DNA from: Streptococcus mitis
GTDB lineage: Bacteria; Bacillota; Bacilli; Lactobacillales; Streptococcaceae
DNA length: 64,000 nucleotides
Assembly (NCBI RefSeq): GCF_946190065.1
Contig: NZ_CAMHZD010000005.1
Coordinates: forward strand, 55,518 to 119,517
Direction: 5' to 3'
The position numbers and the translations under genes are program-made. Of the stretch, positions 25,521 to 34,873 are shown piece by piece. Below the pieces are notes generated by a model. That model was not told where the DNA came from and did not search any database. It worked only from the letters and a program-made list of their open reading frames with translations. The first letter of the stretch is position 1, and each line of letters starts with the position of its first letter.

Positions 25521-26180
25521 ATGATTGATTTTTATTTTTTTCTTGTCGGGAGCATTCTCGCTTCTTTTCTTGGTTTGGTCATTGACCGTTTTCCAGAGCA
25601 ATCCATTATCCAACCTGCTAGTCACTGCGATTCCTGTCAGACTCGCTTGCGTCCCTTAGATTTGATTCCGATTCTCTCACAGGTCTTCAATCGCTTTCGC
25701 TGTCGCTACTGCAAGGCTACATATCCTGTCTGGTATGCCCTTTTTGAATTGGGCTTAGGACTCCTCTTTCTGGCTTGGTCTTGGGAATTGCTTTCCTTGG
25801 GGCAAGTCGTCCTAATCACCGCTGGTTTGACCTTGGGCATCTACGACTTTCGCCATCAGGAATATCCCTTACTAGTCTGGATGACTTTCCACCTAATCCT
25901 AATGGCCGGATCTGGCTGGAATCTGGTCATGGTCTTCTTCCTTGTCCTTGGAATTGTGGCTCATTTTATCAATATTCGCATGGGCGCAGGGGATTTCCTC
26001 TTTTTAGCTTCTTGCGCTCTCGTCTTTAGTGTAACGGAGTTACTGATCTTGATTCAGTCTGCTTCTGCGATGGGAATTCTAGCCTTTCTCCTACAAAAGA
26101 AAAAGGAAAGACTTCCTTTTGTGCCTTTCCTCTTACTTGCTACTTGTTTAATTATTTTTGGTAAGCTACTGCTTGTTTGA
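25521..26180 (+). CDS. cclA: Type IV prepilin peptidase, late competence
   Basis: A 219-residue membrane peptidase/methylase that processes ComG pseudopilins for DNA uptake. The zinc-type CDSC...CRYC cysteine pairs lie at about residues 36-65. The catalytic aspartates are in GIYDFRH (about 115) and GAGDFLF (about 157), with several helices between. A cin-box directly upstream supports ComX control. No ribosome site fits at the annotated start. Its last 102 bases belong to a 110-bp repeat found again at 28249. Confidence 0.93.
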   Translation: MIDFYFFLVGSILASFLGLVIDRFPEQSIIQPASHCDSCQTRLRPLDLIPILSQVFNRFRCRYCKATYPVWYALFELGLGLLFLAWSWELLSLGQVVLITAGLTLGIYDFRHQEYPLLVWMTFHLILMAGSGWNLVMVFFLVLGIVAHFINIRMGAGDFLFLASCALVFSVTELLILIQSASAMGILAFLLQKKKERLPFVPFLLLATCLIIFGKLLLV

Positions 26181-26188
26181 TAAAGTCC
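26079..26188. repeat. 110-bp direct repeat, copy 1 (cclA 3' end)
   Basis: Matches 28249-28358 over 110 bases without indels at a constant offset of 2170. I count six mismatches, all in the left 70 bases; the last 42 bases are identical. It encloses the two-gene insert. Confidence 0.92.
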
Positions 26189-26231
26189 AATTTCTATCAT
26201 ATGTCCTTCATGAAATTATTTCACAGTTAAA

Positions 26232-27383
26232 TTATAAATTATTTCTTTTATACAAAGGAATGATATTATCAAATTGATCTGTTCTTTTATCTTCTTGATA
26301 TTGATCAAAAAATTTCATTTCGACCGAAAATATTTCGCTTATAAACTGTAAACGAATACTTTGTTTAGACATTATAGTCGCTAGACTGACTAGATGATTA
26401 CTCAAAACGACGTCCAGAATACTCTTTACTTTGCTTGGCTTTTTTACAAAAATTTGATCATCCAAAGGTTCAATCATTTTGTAACCTTTTTGCGCAATTT
26501 GACGATAAAAGTAAGAATGTTGCTTTGGAGTCAATAATCCTAACTTAAAAGCTCGATACTCTAAAGCTTGTATCGAAACATTCAAATCCGACTTCAATAA
26601 AATATAACTATCAGGATTGCTGACACGCTTGCCAACCCTCTCTTCAAATTTGACTAAAAACTCTTCTTTTGGCAATAAAAAACATGATGCAAAATAATTT
26701 GCTTCTTGCTCCAAACGATCGCCATCTTCATTCATATCTTTATATTTGTGTAAAAGAATATGTCCTAGCTCATGAGCTAAGTCAAAATTTCGACGTACAG
26801 ATGATTTATTCGTCCCCAACACAATATAAGGTCTTCCCAATTTTGACCATGCGCTATAAGCATCAGCTTGACCATTAATTAATCGTTCCACGATATAGAT
26901 GCCTGAACGTTCTAATTTATAAAGCAAATCATGATTATCTTTTGAAATACCTAATTTTTCCCTGGCATAAAGAGCCAATTCCTCAATAGATTCTCCCTTA
27001 TGATAAGATTCACTCACTACATTACTTAGGTCATGAATTGTAATATTAGGTATAATTACAAAACTTTCAAAATAATCAATCAAACTATCTACCTTATGTA
27101 AATACATAGTTTGAATATCTATTGTTTTCCGTGTTGCTAGGTCTGCATTTCTAAAGGCGATTACAGAAGAATCAAATCGAATACTTTCTTCTTCTTGTTC
27201 AAAATAAGTTAAATCAACATGAAATTGGTTGGCCAAATGCATTTTGGTTGATAATTTAGGTTTCGTTTCGTTGGACTCAAACTGCCAAATGGCTTGTTCC
27301 GTTAAATTAATTCTCTGAGCTAATTCTGCTCTACTTAAACCATTTAACAGCCGTAATTCTTTCAATACCCGACCATTAAACAT
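26232..27383 (-). CDS. XRE regulator fused to ImmA/IrrE-type metallopeptidase
   Basis: A 383-residue protein. Residues 1-60 form an XRE helix-turn-helix (VLKELRLLNGLSRAELAQRI, then NLTEQAIWQFE). The middle holds the zinc peptidase motif HELGH in NFDLAHELGHILLHKYKD, with ligand region EQEANYFASCFLLPKEEF. A C-terminal part of about 110 residues has no match I recognise. Such proteins cleave repressors or act as antitoxins in two-gene modules. AAGGAG lies upstream of the start. It is second in an operon, 37 bases after the partner gene, within the insert between cclA and trpA. Confidence 0.85.
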   Translation of the reverse strand: MFNGRVLKELRLLNGLSRAELAQRINLTEQAIWQFESNETKPKLSTKMHLANQFHVDLTYFEQEEESIRFDSSVIAFRNADLATRKTIDIQTMYLHKVDSLIDYFESFVIIPNITIHDLSNVVSESYHKGESIEELALYAREKLGISKDNHDLLYKLERSGIYIVERLINGQADAYSAWSKLGRPYIVLGTNKSSVRRNFDLAHELGHILLHKYKDMNEDGDRLEQEANYFASCFLLPKEEFLVKFEERVGKRVSNPDSYILLKSDLNVSIQALEYRAFKLGLLTPKQHSYFYRQIAQKGYKMIEPLDDQIFVKKPSKVKSILDVVLSNHLVSLATIMSKQSIRLQFISEIFSVEMKFFDQYQEDKRTDQFDNIIPLYKRNNL

Positions 27384-27420
27384 TTACATACTCCTTACTA
27401 CTTTTGACCTTCTTGTTTTT

Positions 27421-28128
27421 CTATTCTTGGAATAATTTCAAAATCTTCTGTTTCCGATAATTCTGAAAAATTAGGAATATCTTGGTATTAGCTTCTTCGA
27501 AATGGTACGAACTTGATTGAATATACTCAGACAAATCTTGAATCAAGTGTAACTGACCAGTTCGTGCATCAGGCATAACAACATCTACAGATATAATATT
27601 GTTTTCTGAGTCCGCCTCATAAGTTAAAATCATAAATTTTTCGATATTCGAATTTTTAGTAGCTTGTTCAATTTCTTGAATCATTTCATCAGAAACTAAC
27701 TCCATCTGAATTGGAAAGGAATGACTATCTTCATCATTTTTGTAGGAAGAATGTTGATTAAGATAAAGTGTATTCATCCGAGCATATTCAAATAAGTAGC
27801 CACTCTTATTTTTTTGTACCAAAGGAAATTGGCTCGTAAGTCGCTTCTTACCCTTTATAATTAACAATACTTTCCCATATTTTTCTGTATTTGTTTCAAA
27901 TTCTAAATATCCCCAAGTCTGTCCTGCTAATTGTAATTTATACTCAAACAAATCTGCTGATGCAAATGCATTATCAATATGATTAGGTCGCGTCCATGCA
28001 TAACCATTCGACACTTTCATTGTCTCTCTTTTTTCTAGACGTTCATCTACATAATCTTTTTGACCTTTCATCAAAGTATCTACAATTTTTTGTGCCTTGA
28101 GCGAATCAAAGAGATCCTGATTTAACAT
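27421..28128 (-). CDS. Unrecognised protein, partner of the XRE/ImmA-like protein
   Basis: A 235-residue soluble protein, charged at the N-terminus (ALKAQ-type helix, VDERLEKRETMKVSNGYAWT), then a mixed alpha/beta body (GQTWGYLEFETNTEKYGKVL, IQMELVSDEMIQEIEQATKN). There are no membrane segments, signal peptide or catalytic motif I can name. It may belong to the DUF5986-like proteins seen beside ImmA-type genes, but I cannot confirm that. GGAGGAGG precedes the start. First gene of the inserted operon; it could be a toxin or effector regulated by the peptidase (inference). Confidence 0.75.
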   Translation of the reverse strand: MLNQDLFDSLKAQKIVDTLMKGQKDYVDERLEKRETMKVSNGYAWTRPNHIDNAFASADLFEYKLQLAGQTWGYLEFETNTEKYGKVLLIIKGKKRLTSQFPLVQKNKSGYLFEYARMNTLYLNQHSSYKNDEDSHSFPIQMELVSDEMIQEIEQATKNSNIEKFMILTYEADSENNIISVDVVMPDARTGQLHLIQDLSEYIQSSSYHFEEANTKIFLIFQNYRKQKILKLFQE

Positions 28129-28159
28129 AATTATTCCTCCTCCGAATACTTTTTAATGA

Positions 28160-28211
28160 ATTATATCATTTTCTTAAAGAAATTACTACAATAATTAGTT
28201 TTTTCTTAAAG
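28160..28211 (-). promoter_or_regulatory. Promoter and candidate operators of the inserted operon
   Basis: TATAAT on the minus strand (28160-28165) has an extended TGA before it. TTTTCTTAAAG occurs at 28169-28179, within the promoter spacer, and again at 28201-28211. The copies are 32 bp apart, three helical turns, fitting binding by the XRE protein. Confidence 0.55.
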
Positions 28212-28248
28212 TTACATATCAGAGTAATTTAGCAAATGATATCTAAAA

Positions 28249-28358
28249 CTAGCCTTTCTCCTGCAAAAGAAAAAGGAAAGACTTCCTTTCGTGCCTTTCC
28301 TCTTGCTCGCTACTTGTGTGATTATTTTTGGTAAGCTACTGCTTGTTTGATAAAGTCC
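28249..28358. repeat. 110-bp direct repeat, copy 2 (orphan cclA tail plus trpA end)
   Basis: A second copy of the cclA 3' end with its in-frame TGA (28348-28350), no longer attached to cclA, overlapping the last codons of trpA. See 26079-26188. Confidence 0.92.
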
Positions 28359-29098
28359 TGAATCGGCTCTCCTTGGTGGAGGGCTTTTACAATTTTCGAA
28401 CCAACGATAACACCATCTGACACTGCATTAAAGCGTTCTACATCTTCTTGACTAGATACGCCAAAGCCTGTCAATACTGGGATGTCGGCCACTTGATGCA
28501 ATTGTGCCAAGTGCTTGTCCAAGTCTGCGCGGTAATTGCCTGATTTCCCTGTCACCCCATTGATGGCAACGGCATAGACGAATCCTTCTGCCCCATCAAT
28601 CAACTCTTTCTGGCGCTCAATTCCTGTCGTCAAACTAACTAGAGGAATCAAGGCGATGTCTGTGTCTGCCAAAAAGGGTTCTACAAAGTTGGCATGCTCA
28701 TGAGGCAGGTCTGGGATAATCAAGCCCTTAACCGCTGTATCTGCCAAATCTTTGACAAATTTTTCAACACCGTACTGAAAGAGGGGGTTGAAGTAGGTCA
28801 TAATGACAAGTGGCACCTCTGTTTCAATGGTTTTCAAGGTTTCAACCAAAGCCTGAGTAGAAGTTCCATTGGCTAGACTGCGCAAGCCCGCTTCTTCGAT
28901 AACAGGTCCATCTGCAACAGGGTCTGAAAAGGGAATGCCCACTTCAATAGCAGAGACACCCAAATCTTCTAAAAAGTGGATTGTTTCTCCCAATCCATCC
29001 AAACCTTTCTCATGGTCTCCAGCCATGATATAGGGAACAAAAATTCCCTTTCCAGCTGCTTTTATAGCATTCAATTTTTCTGTTAATGTCTTAGGCAT
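28322..29098 (-). CDS. trpA: Tryptophan synthase alpha chain
   Basis: A 258-residue TIM barrel releasing indole from indole-3-glycerol phosphate. The catalytic glutamate region is [20 protein letters not shown] and the phosphate site [13 protein letters not shown]. The start at 29098 has GGGAG upstream. An in-frame extension to 29185 lies inside trpB and is rejected. It overlaps trpB by 8 bases. Its last 37 bases lie in the repeat copy at 28249-28358. Confidence 0.96.
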   Translation of the reverse strand: MPKTLTEKLNAIKAAGKGIFVPYIMAGDHEKGLDGLGETIHFLEDLGVSAIEVGIPFSDPVADGPVIEEAGLRSLANGTSTQALVETLKTIETEVPLVIMTYFNPLFQYGVEKFVKDLADTAVKGLIIPDLPHEHANFVEPFLADTDIALIPLVSLTTGIERQKELIDGAEGFVYAVAINGVTGKSGNYRADLDKHLAQLHQVADIPVLTGFGVSSQEDVERFNAVSDGVIVGSKIVKALHQGEPIQDFIKQAVAYQK

Positions 29099-30314
29099 GA
29101 GCTTCTCCCTTCTTTGCTGCATCTGCTTCCAAGCGGTCCTTGACTTGAACCACATCCTTGTCCCCACGACCTGATAGACAGACAATCATAGACTTGTCTG
29201 GGCCCAGTTCTTTGGCCAATTTCACCGCAAAGGCGATCGCATGGCTAGATTCCAAGGCTGGGATAATCCCTTCCACACGAGACAGGAGTTGGAATCCTTC
29301 CAAGGCTTCTTCGTCCGTCACAGGAACATAGCTGGCACGTTTGATATCGTGGTAGTGAGAATGTTCTGGACCGATACCAGGATAGTCCAAACCTGCTGAG
29401 ATAGAGAAGGCTTCAAGAATTTGACCATGAGCATCTTGCAGTACATCCATGAGGGAACCGTGAAGCACACCTGGACGACCCTTAGTCAAGGTAGCTGCGT
29501 GGTGCTCCGTATCCACACCAAGTCCAGCCGCTTCAGCTCCATACATAGCTACAGACTCATCTTCTACAAATGGATGGAAGAGACCGATGGCATTAGAACC
29601 ACCGCCAACACAGGCTACTAGGGCATCTGGCAGATCTTGACCTGTCAAATCGCGGTACTGTTGTTTAGCCTCTCGACCGATGACACTTTGGAAGTCACGA
29701 ACGATTTCTGGGAAAGGATGTGGCCCCAAGGCAGAACCAAGGATATAGTGGGTATCATCGATATTTGCTACCCATGAACGAAGGGCTGCATTGACCGCAT
29801 CCTTAAGCACACGCGAACCATCTGTCACTGCCTCAACCTTAGCTCCCAAAAGTTCCATACGGAAGACATTGAGGGCTTGGCGTTTGACATCCTCTTCACC
29901 CATATAGATGGTACATTCCATGTTAAAGAGGGCTGCAGCAGTTGCAGTTGCTACACCGTGCTGACCAGCACCTGTTTCTGCGATAATTTTCTTTTTACCC
30001 ATACGTTTAGCCAGAAGAACTTGACCCAAGGCATTGTTAATCTTGTGGGCCCCTGTATGGTTAAGATCTTCCCGTTTAAGATAAATCTTGGCTCCGCCAA
30101 TATGCTGGGTCAAATTTTTTGCGTAGTAAAGGGGAGTTTCACGTCCCACATACTGGCGCAAGAGTTGGTTTAATTCCTCTTGGAAACTTGGGTCTGCCTG
30201 ACTTTCACGGTAAGCTTTCTCCAACTCCAAAACTGCTGTCATCAATGTTTCTGGGACGAAACGTCCACCGAATTTTCCGTAAAATCCATCTTTATTTGGT
30301 TCTTGATATGCCAT
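29091..30314 (-). CDS. trpB: Tryptophan synthase beta chain
   Basis: A 407-residue PLP enzyme condensing indole with serine. The PLP lysine is in HTGAHKINN, the substrate carboxylate loop is ETGAGQHG, the phosphate cup GGGSNAIG and the C-terminal SGRGDKD. It overlaps trpF by 23 bases and trpA by 8. A second beta chain gene lies at 34874-36052. Confidence 0.96.
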   Translation of the reverse strand: MAYQEPNKDGFYGKFGGRFVPETLMTAVLELEKAYRESQADPSFQEELNQLLRQYVGRETPLYYAKNLTQHIGGAKIYLKREDLNHTGAHKINNALGQVLLAKRMGKKKIIAETGAGQHGVATATAAALFNMECTIYMGEEDVKRQALNVFRMELLGAKVEAVTDGSRVLKDAVNAALRSWVANIDDTHYILGSALGPHPFPEIVRDFQSVIGREAKQQYRDLTGQDLPDALVACVGGGSNAIGLFHPFVEDESVAMYGAEAAGLGVDTEHHAATLTKGRPGVLHGSLMDVLQDAHGQILEAFSISAGLDYPGIGPEHSHYHDIKRASYVPVTDEEALEGFQLLSRVEGIIPALESSHAIAFAVKLAKELGPDKSMIVCLSGRGDKDVVQVKDRLEADAAKKGEAHA

Positions 30315-30891
30315 TCTTTACCCTCTCTATAAATCTTCTAATCTTTTTATGATCTTTTTGTCCATCTGTCTCCACTCCGCTTGATACATCTACTGCATAG
30401 GGAGTAAAGTGTTGAATTGCTTTCACTACATTGTCTTCCTTAAGCCCACCTGCGATAAAGAAAGGCTGAGTTAGTCCAATCGTATCCAGTTGAGCCCAGT
30501 CAAAGGTCTGGCCACTCCCAGCCACAGGGGCATCAAAGAGTAGATAGTCTGCCTGAGAATTGGGCACATGTCCCTCTCCATCCACCTGCACAGCCTGAAT
30601 ACTGGCACAAGGCAAATTCTCAAACAAATCATCCGCCACCTGACCGTGGACCTGTACCAAGTCCAAGCCAACTTTGTCTATCGCTTCTAGTAGCTCCACC
30701 CGACTTGGTGAAACAAACACACCAACCTTTTTGACATCCGCAGGAATAAGCTTTACCAGCTCAGAAGCCTGATCCAAGGTCACTTGTCTTTTACTAGGTG
30801 CGAAGACAAAACCGATGTAGTCCGCTCCTGCTGAAACAGCTGTTTCCACCGCTTCTTTGGTCGATAGTCCACAAATCTTAACCTTTGTCAA
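30292..30891 (-). CDS. trpF: Phosphoribosylanthranilate isomerase
   Basis: A 199-residue TIM barrel, starting [20 protein letters not shown] with the catalytic cysteine; the aspartate lies in QTFDWAQL. It overlaps both trpC (14 bases) and trpB. Separate from trpC, as usual in Firmicutes. Confidence 0.95.
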   Translation of the reverse strand: MTKVKICGLSTKEAVETAVSAGADYIGFVFAPSKRQVTLDQASELVKLIPADVKKVGVFVSPSRVELLEAIDKVGLDLVQVHGQVADDLFENLPCASIQAVQVDGEGHVPNSQADYLLFDAPVAGSGQTFDWAQLDTIGLTQPFFIAGGLKEDNVVKAIQHFTPYAVDVSSGVETDGQKDHKKIRRFIERVKNGISRTK

Positions 30892-31645
30892 TCTGCAACT
30901 CCTTGATTCTCTGGGCTACATCTTCTGCCTGCATGAGAGCTGTCCCTACTAAAATGCCGTTAAAGTATGGTGCTACTCGCTCTGCATCCTGCCCTGTAAA
31001 AATAGCAGACTCAGAAATGTAATAGCGTCCTTCCTTAAAGTGCTGGGACAAGTCTACACTGGTCTGCAAATCGACCTTAAAGGTGGTCAAGTTACGGTTA
31101 TTAACTCCGATAATCTGAGCACCAAGTCTGTGGGCTACTTCTAGTTCAGCTAGATTGTGGGTTTCCACCAAAACTTCCAGACCAAGCTCTGTCGCGTAGT
31201 CGTAAAGTTCCTTGAGGCGTTCTTCTGACAAGGCTGTCACAATGAGCAAGATGACTGTCGCACCAGCATTGCGGGCACGGATGATTTGCTTTTCATCAAT
31301 GATAAAGTCCTTGTTGAGCGTCGGAATGTTTACCTGACCAGAAATCTCCCGCAGATAATCCAAATGCCCTTTAAAGAAAACCTCATCTGTCAAAACCGAA
31401 ATCATCACTGCACCGTTTGCTTCATAAGTCTGGGCCTGTTGCACAATATCCACATCGAGATTGATATCTCCCAGACTAGGGCTAGCTTTCTTGACTTCAG
31501 CGATTACCTGTAAACGGTCTTGGTGTTGTTTTAGATAGTCAACCAAGCGATAGGTCTGGCGCAAGGGTTGAATTTGCTCCAGCTTCATCTGCTCCACCTC
31601 ACGCGCCTTCTGCTCCAAGATTCGTGATAAAAATTCCTGACTCAT
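30878..31645 (-). CDS. trpC: Indole-3-glycerol-phosphate synthase
   Basis: A 255-residue TIM barrel with the characteristic [25 protein letters not shown] and [12 protein letters not shown]. It closes the indole ring from CdRP. It overlaps trpD by 4 bases. Confidence 0.96.
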   Translation of the reverse strand: MSQEFLSRILEQKAREVEQMKLEQIQPLRQTYRLVDYLKQHQDRLQVIAEVKKASPSLGDINLDVDIVQQAQTYEANGAVMISVLTDEVFFKGHLDYLREISGQVNIPTLNKDFIIDEKQIIRARNAGATVILLIVTALSEERLKELYDYATELGLEVLVETHNLAELEVAHRLGAQIIGVNNRNLTTFKVDLQTSVDLSQHFKEGRYYISESAIFTGQDAERVAPYFNGILVGTALMQAEDVAQRIKELQIDKG

Positions 31646-32646
31646 TTTTGGTACTCCTGTAACAGTCTAAGTTTTTCAAAGGCCTTGCCACTAGCAATCA
31701 CTTGACGAGCCAAGGCAACTCCTTCTTTAATACTAGCTACCTTACCATTGGCATAGAAACCAAGACCAGCATTTAAGACTGTCGTTTCCAAGAATGGACT
31801 TGGTTCATTTTTAAGAACGCTGAGCAAAATTTCTGCATTTTCCTGAGCATTGCCTCCACGAATATCTTCGATAGCATAGCCTTCCATTCCCAAATCCTCT
31901 GGAGTAAAGCTTGACAAGGTGATTTCGCCATTTTCAAGAAGAGCAATCTTGGTTGTTCCATTCAAGCCAGCTTCATCCAGTCCTTCTGGCCCAGCAACCA
32001 CGATGGCACGCTTGCGACCCATATTTTTCAAAACCTGAGCTGTACTTTCTAGCAGTTCTGGACAACTAATTCCAAGAAGCTGTGTTTCCAAAGCCATTGG
32101 GTGAATCAGAGGACCAGTCAAGTTCATAATGGTTGGAATTCCCAATTCCAAACGAGCTGGCATGATGTATTTCATTGCTGGGTGCATATTTTTAGCAAAG
32201 AGAAAGACGATTCCAGTTTTATCAAAGACCTTACCTAGTTCAGCTGGTTTGAGATCTAGGTTGATACCCAAGGCTTCGAGGACATCTGCAGAACCAGATT
32301 TAGAAGAAATCGAGCGGTTACCGTGTTTGGCCATGTGAACACCGCCACCAGCCAAGACAAAGGCTGCAGTTGTGGAAATGTTGAAGCTGAAGGATTTGTC
32401 TCCACCTGTACCACAGTTGTCCATGGCATCATGAATTTCAGTTGGAATGTGTTGGGCATGGCCTCTCATGACCTGGGCAATGGCTGTGCGTTCCTCAGGT
32501 GTTTCCCCCTTCATCTTAAGAGCCAAAAGAAGAGAAGCAATCTGCGCTTCAGTTACACGCCCAGTTACGATACGCTCAATGACATCCGTCATTTCCACAC
32601 CTGATAAATTTTCAAATTTTGCTAATTTTTCAATAATCTCTTTCAT
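31642..32646 (-). CDS. trpD: Anthranilate phosphoribosyltransferase
   Basis: A 334-residue enzyme. The PRPP and anthranilate sites show as [35 protein letters not shown] and [19 protein letters not shown]. It follows trpG after 10 bases. Confidence 0.96.
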   Translation of the reverse strand: MKEIIEKLAKFENLSGVEMTDVIERIVTGRVTEAQIASLLLALKMKGETPEERTAIAQVMRGHAQHIPTEIHDAMDNCGTGGDKSFSFNISTTAAFVLAGGGVHMAKHGNRSISSKSGSADVLEALGINLDLKPAELGKVFDKTGIVFLFAKNMHPAMKYIMPARLELGIPTIMNLTGPLIHPMALETQLLGISCPELLESTAQVLKNMGRKRAIVVAGPEGLDEAGLNGTTKIALLENGEITLSSFTPEDLGMEGYAIEDIRGGNAQENAEILLSVLKNEPSPFLETTVLNAGLGFYANGKVASIKEGVALARQVIASGKAFEKLRLLQEYQK

Positions 32647-32656
32647 CCTAGTTTCC

Positions 32657-33223
32657 TCACTTTACAACCTTTTCGATAAAATTCCGAATAGAAGACAAGC
32701 CATCTGGCGTTCCGATACTTTCTGGATGGTACTGGAAGCCATAAATTGGAAGTGTTTTGTGTTGAATCCCCATGATGGCTTGGTCATCAGTCGAACGAGC
32801 TGTCACTTCAAAGTCTTCTGGCATTTCCTCAATCAAAATACTGTGGTAACGCATGACTGCACGGCCATCCTCGATGCCTTGATACAAAACAGATGGCGCT
32901 TCAAAGCTGATATTGCTCTGTTTCCCATGCATGACTTTGGGAGCCAAACCTAACTTACCACCAAAGACTTCTGCAATGGCTTGGTGGCCCAAACAAATCC
33001 CAAGAATCGGCTTCTTGCCAGCAAAATCACGAATCATATCTTCCATCTTTCCAGCATCAACTGGCCAACCAGGACCAGGAGAAAAGACCAGACCATCTGC
33101 TTTTTCAGCTTCTTCATACAGCTTGGGATCATCATTTCTCAAGACCTGCACTTCTGCAAAATTCCCAATGTATTGGGCCAAGTTATAGGTAAAAGAATCA
33201 TAGTTGTCAATCAATAAAATCAT
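32657..33223 (-). CDS. trpG: Anthranilate synthase glutamine amidotransferase component
   Basis: A 188-residue class I amidotransferase; the catalytic cysteine is in GICLGHQAI and the His-Glu pair in QYHPESIG. It supplies ammonia to TrpE. It overlaps trpE by 4 bases. In Bacillus-like species this subunit can also serve p-aminobenzoate synthesis. Confidence 0.95.
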   Translation of the reverse strand: MILLIDNYDSFTYNLAQYIGNFAEVQVLRNDDPKLYEEAEKADGLVFSPGPGWPVDAGKMEDMIRDFAGKKPILGICLGHQAIAEVFGGKLGLAPKVMHGKQSNISFEAPSVLYQGIEDGRAVMRYHSILIEEMPEDFEVTARSTDDQAIMGIQHKTLPIYGFQYHPESIGTPDGLSSIRNFIEKVVK

Positions 33224-34581
33224 GGTCTTAGTTCTCCAATTCTAGTCATAGATTTTGCTTTGTTAATGGTTTCTTGGTATTCGTTTTTGGCGATAGAGTC
33301 GTAGACAATCCCTGCCCCAGCCTGCACATAGGCTGTTTGATTTTTGAGAATCATAGTTCGGATGGCAATGGCGAAATCCATATCACCCGTCGCAGACAAG
33401 TAGCCAATCGCTCCTGCGTATACGCCCCGTTTTTCTGTTTCCAGTTCATAGATGCGTCTCATCGCTCGAATCTTTGGTGCTCCTGAAACTGTTCCAGCAG
33501 GAAGTGTTGCTTTCAAGGCATCCATTGCAGTGAGTTCTGGAAGCAAACGCCCCTTAACCACGCTGGTCAAATGCATAACATAACGGAAGAGCTCCACTTC
33601 CATATACTTAGTGACTTGGACACTAGCCGTTTCAGAGATGCGACCAATATCATTACGACCCAAGTCTACTAACATTCGATGCTCTGCTGTTTCCTTCTCA
33701 TCCGAAAGCAGGTCTGTCGCCAAAGCCTTGTCCTCTTCATCCGTAGCTCCTCTTGGTCGCGTACCTGCAATCGGATTGGTTGTCACGATGCCATTTTTGA
33801 CAGAAACCAAACTTTCAGGACTGGCGCCGATGATTTGATAATCCCCAAAATCATAGAAATAAAGGTAATTAGAAGGATTGGTCACGCGGAGATTTCTGTA
33901 GAAGTCAAATGGATTTCCAGTCACTTCTGCTGAGAAGCGTTGACTAAGTACACATTGGAACATATCACCATTACGAATCAAGTCACGAGCCGTTTCCACC
34001 ATTTCCTCAAACTTCTGAGGAGCGATATGCGGTTGGAAGTCAAGCGGTGATAAATCCAAGTCTTCAAATTCATTTGGAGCAGGAATGCGTAATTCTTCAA
34101 GCACATGGTTCAAGGCTTCTTCCAAGTTTTCTTGACTACGCTCACTATAGAGTGCATCCTCGATGACATGGATTTTTTCCTTCTTGTGGTCAAAGACAAT
34201 GTAACTCTCATAGACGAAGAAATGCATGTCTGGCGTTCCAATTATATCTTGAGGAATTTGACCAATTTCTTCATAAAGCGAAATCATATCGTAACCAACA
34301 AAACCAATTGCCCCACCACCAAAAGGTAGATCTGAATGGTGCTGGCTCTTATGAGTCACTTGATAAAGGAAATCCAAGGGATCCTGATCAATCACTTGAC
34401 CATTTTGATAAAGAACTCCATTTTCAAACTTAATCTCAAAAACAGGATTATAGGCTAGGATAGAAAAACGAGCTGTTTCCTTGTCTCTCGGAATACTTTC
34501 TAAAATAACCTTGTGTTGCCCCTTTAGACGCATATAAGCCAAGATTGGTGATAAGACATCTCCATGAATGATTCGTTCCAT
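33220..34581 (-). CDS. trpE: Anthranilate synthase component I
   Basis: A 453-residue chorismate-using enzyme with FQCVLSQRFS, NPSNYLYFYDF, GTRPRGATDEED, LVDLGRNDIGRI and the C-terminal GAGIVYDS. The N-terminal feedback pocket may read LESIPR in place of the usual LLESAE. First gene of trpEGDCFBA, preceded by a T-box leader. Confidence 0.96.
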   Translation of the reverse strand: MERIIHGDVLSPILAYMRLKGQHKVILESIPRDKETARFSILAYNPVFEIKFENGVLYQNGQVIDQDPLDFLYQVTHKSQHHSDLPFGGGAIGFVGYDMISLYEEIGQIPQDIIGTPDMHFFVYESYIVFDHKKEKIHVIEDALYSERSQENLEEALNHVLEELRIPAPNEFEDLDLSPLDFQPHIAPQKFEEMVETARDLIRNGDMFQCVLSQRFSAEVTGNPFDFYRNLRVTNPSNYLYFYDFGDYQIIGASPESLVSVKNGIVTTNPIAGTRPRGATDEEDKALATDLLSDEKETAEHRMLVDLGRNDIGRISETASVQVTKYMEVELFRYVMHLTSVVKGRLLPELTAMDALKATLPAGTVSGAPKIRAMRRIYELETEKRGVYAGAIGYLSATGDMDFAIAIRTMILKNQTAYVQAGAGIVYDSIAKNEYQETINKAKSMTRIGELRP

Positions 34582-34624
34582 TGTATTTCCCTTTCAGTTC
34601 TACTTCTAGTCCGTGGCGACTGTA

Positions 34625-34868
34625 TGAAAAATCCCCACGCAAAACAACTTGCGTGAGGACGAAATTCGCGGTGCCACCTCAATTATAGGATTTCTCCTAT
34701 CTCTCATTCCTGTCTCAGAAACCTCCTGTAACAGGCTGTGCGATAGAGGGCACTCCCTTGAGAATTATGTTTTTTTCTCTTGTTTCAAATGGACCCAACC
34801 TTACAGCTTTCTCTGCTTGTTTTCAGCAACCACAAGCTCTCTGTGAGAGAAAAGACTGTAATTTTTCC
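34625..34868 (-). promoter_or_regulatory. T-box riboswitch of the trp operon
   Basis: On the minus strand, AGGTGGCACCGCG (34667-34679) is the T-box sequence. A terminator follows with stem TCCTCACGC/GCGTGGGGA and a T-run (34627-34656). The upstream stem I starts TTACAG and has the usual GTGGTTGCTGAAAAC distal part. A UGG triplet at 34795-34797 sits where a specifier is expected, fitting tRNA-Trp. The specifier assignment was made by eye. Confidence 0.85.
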
Positions 34869-34873
34869 ATCTT

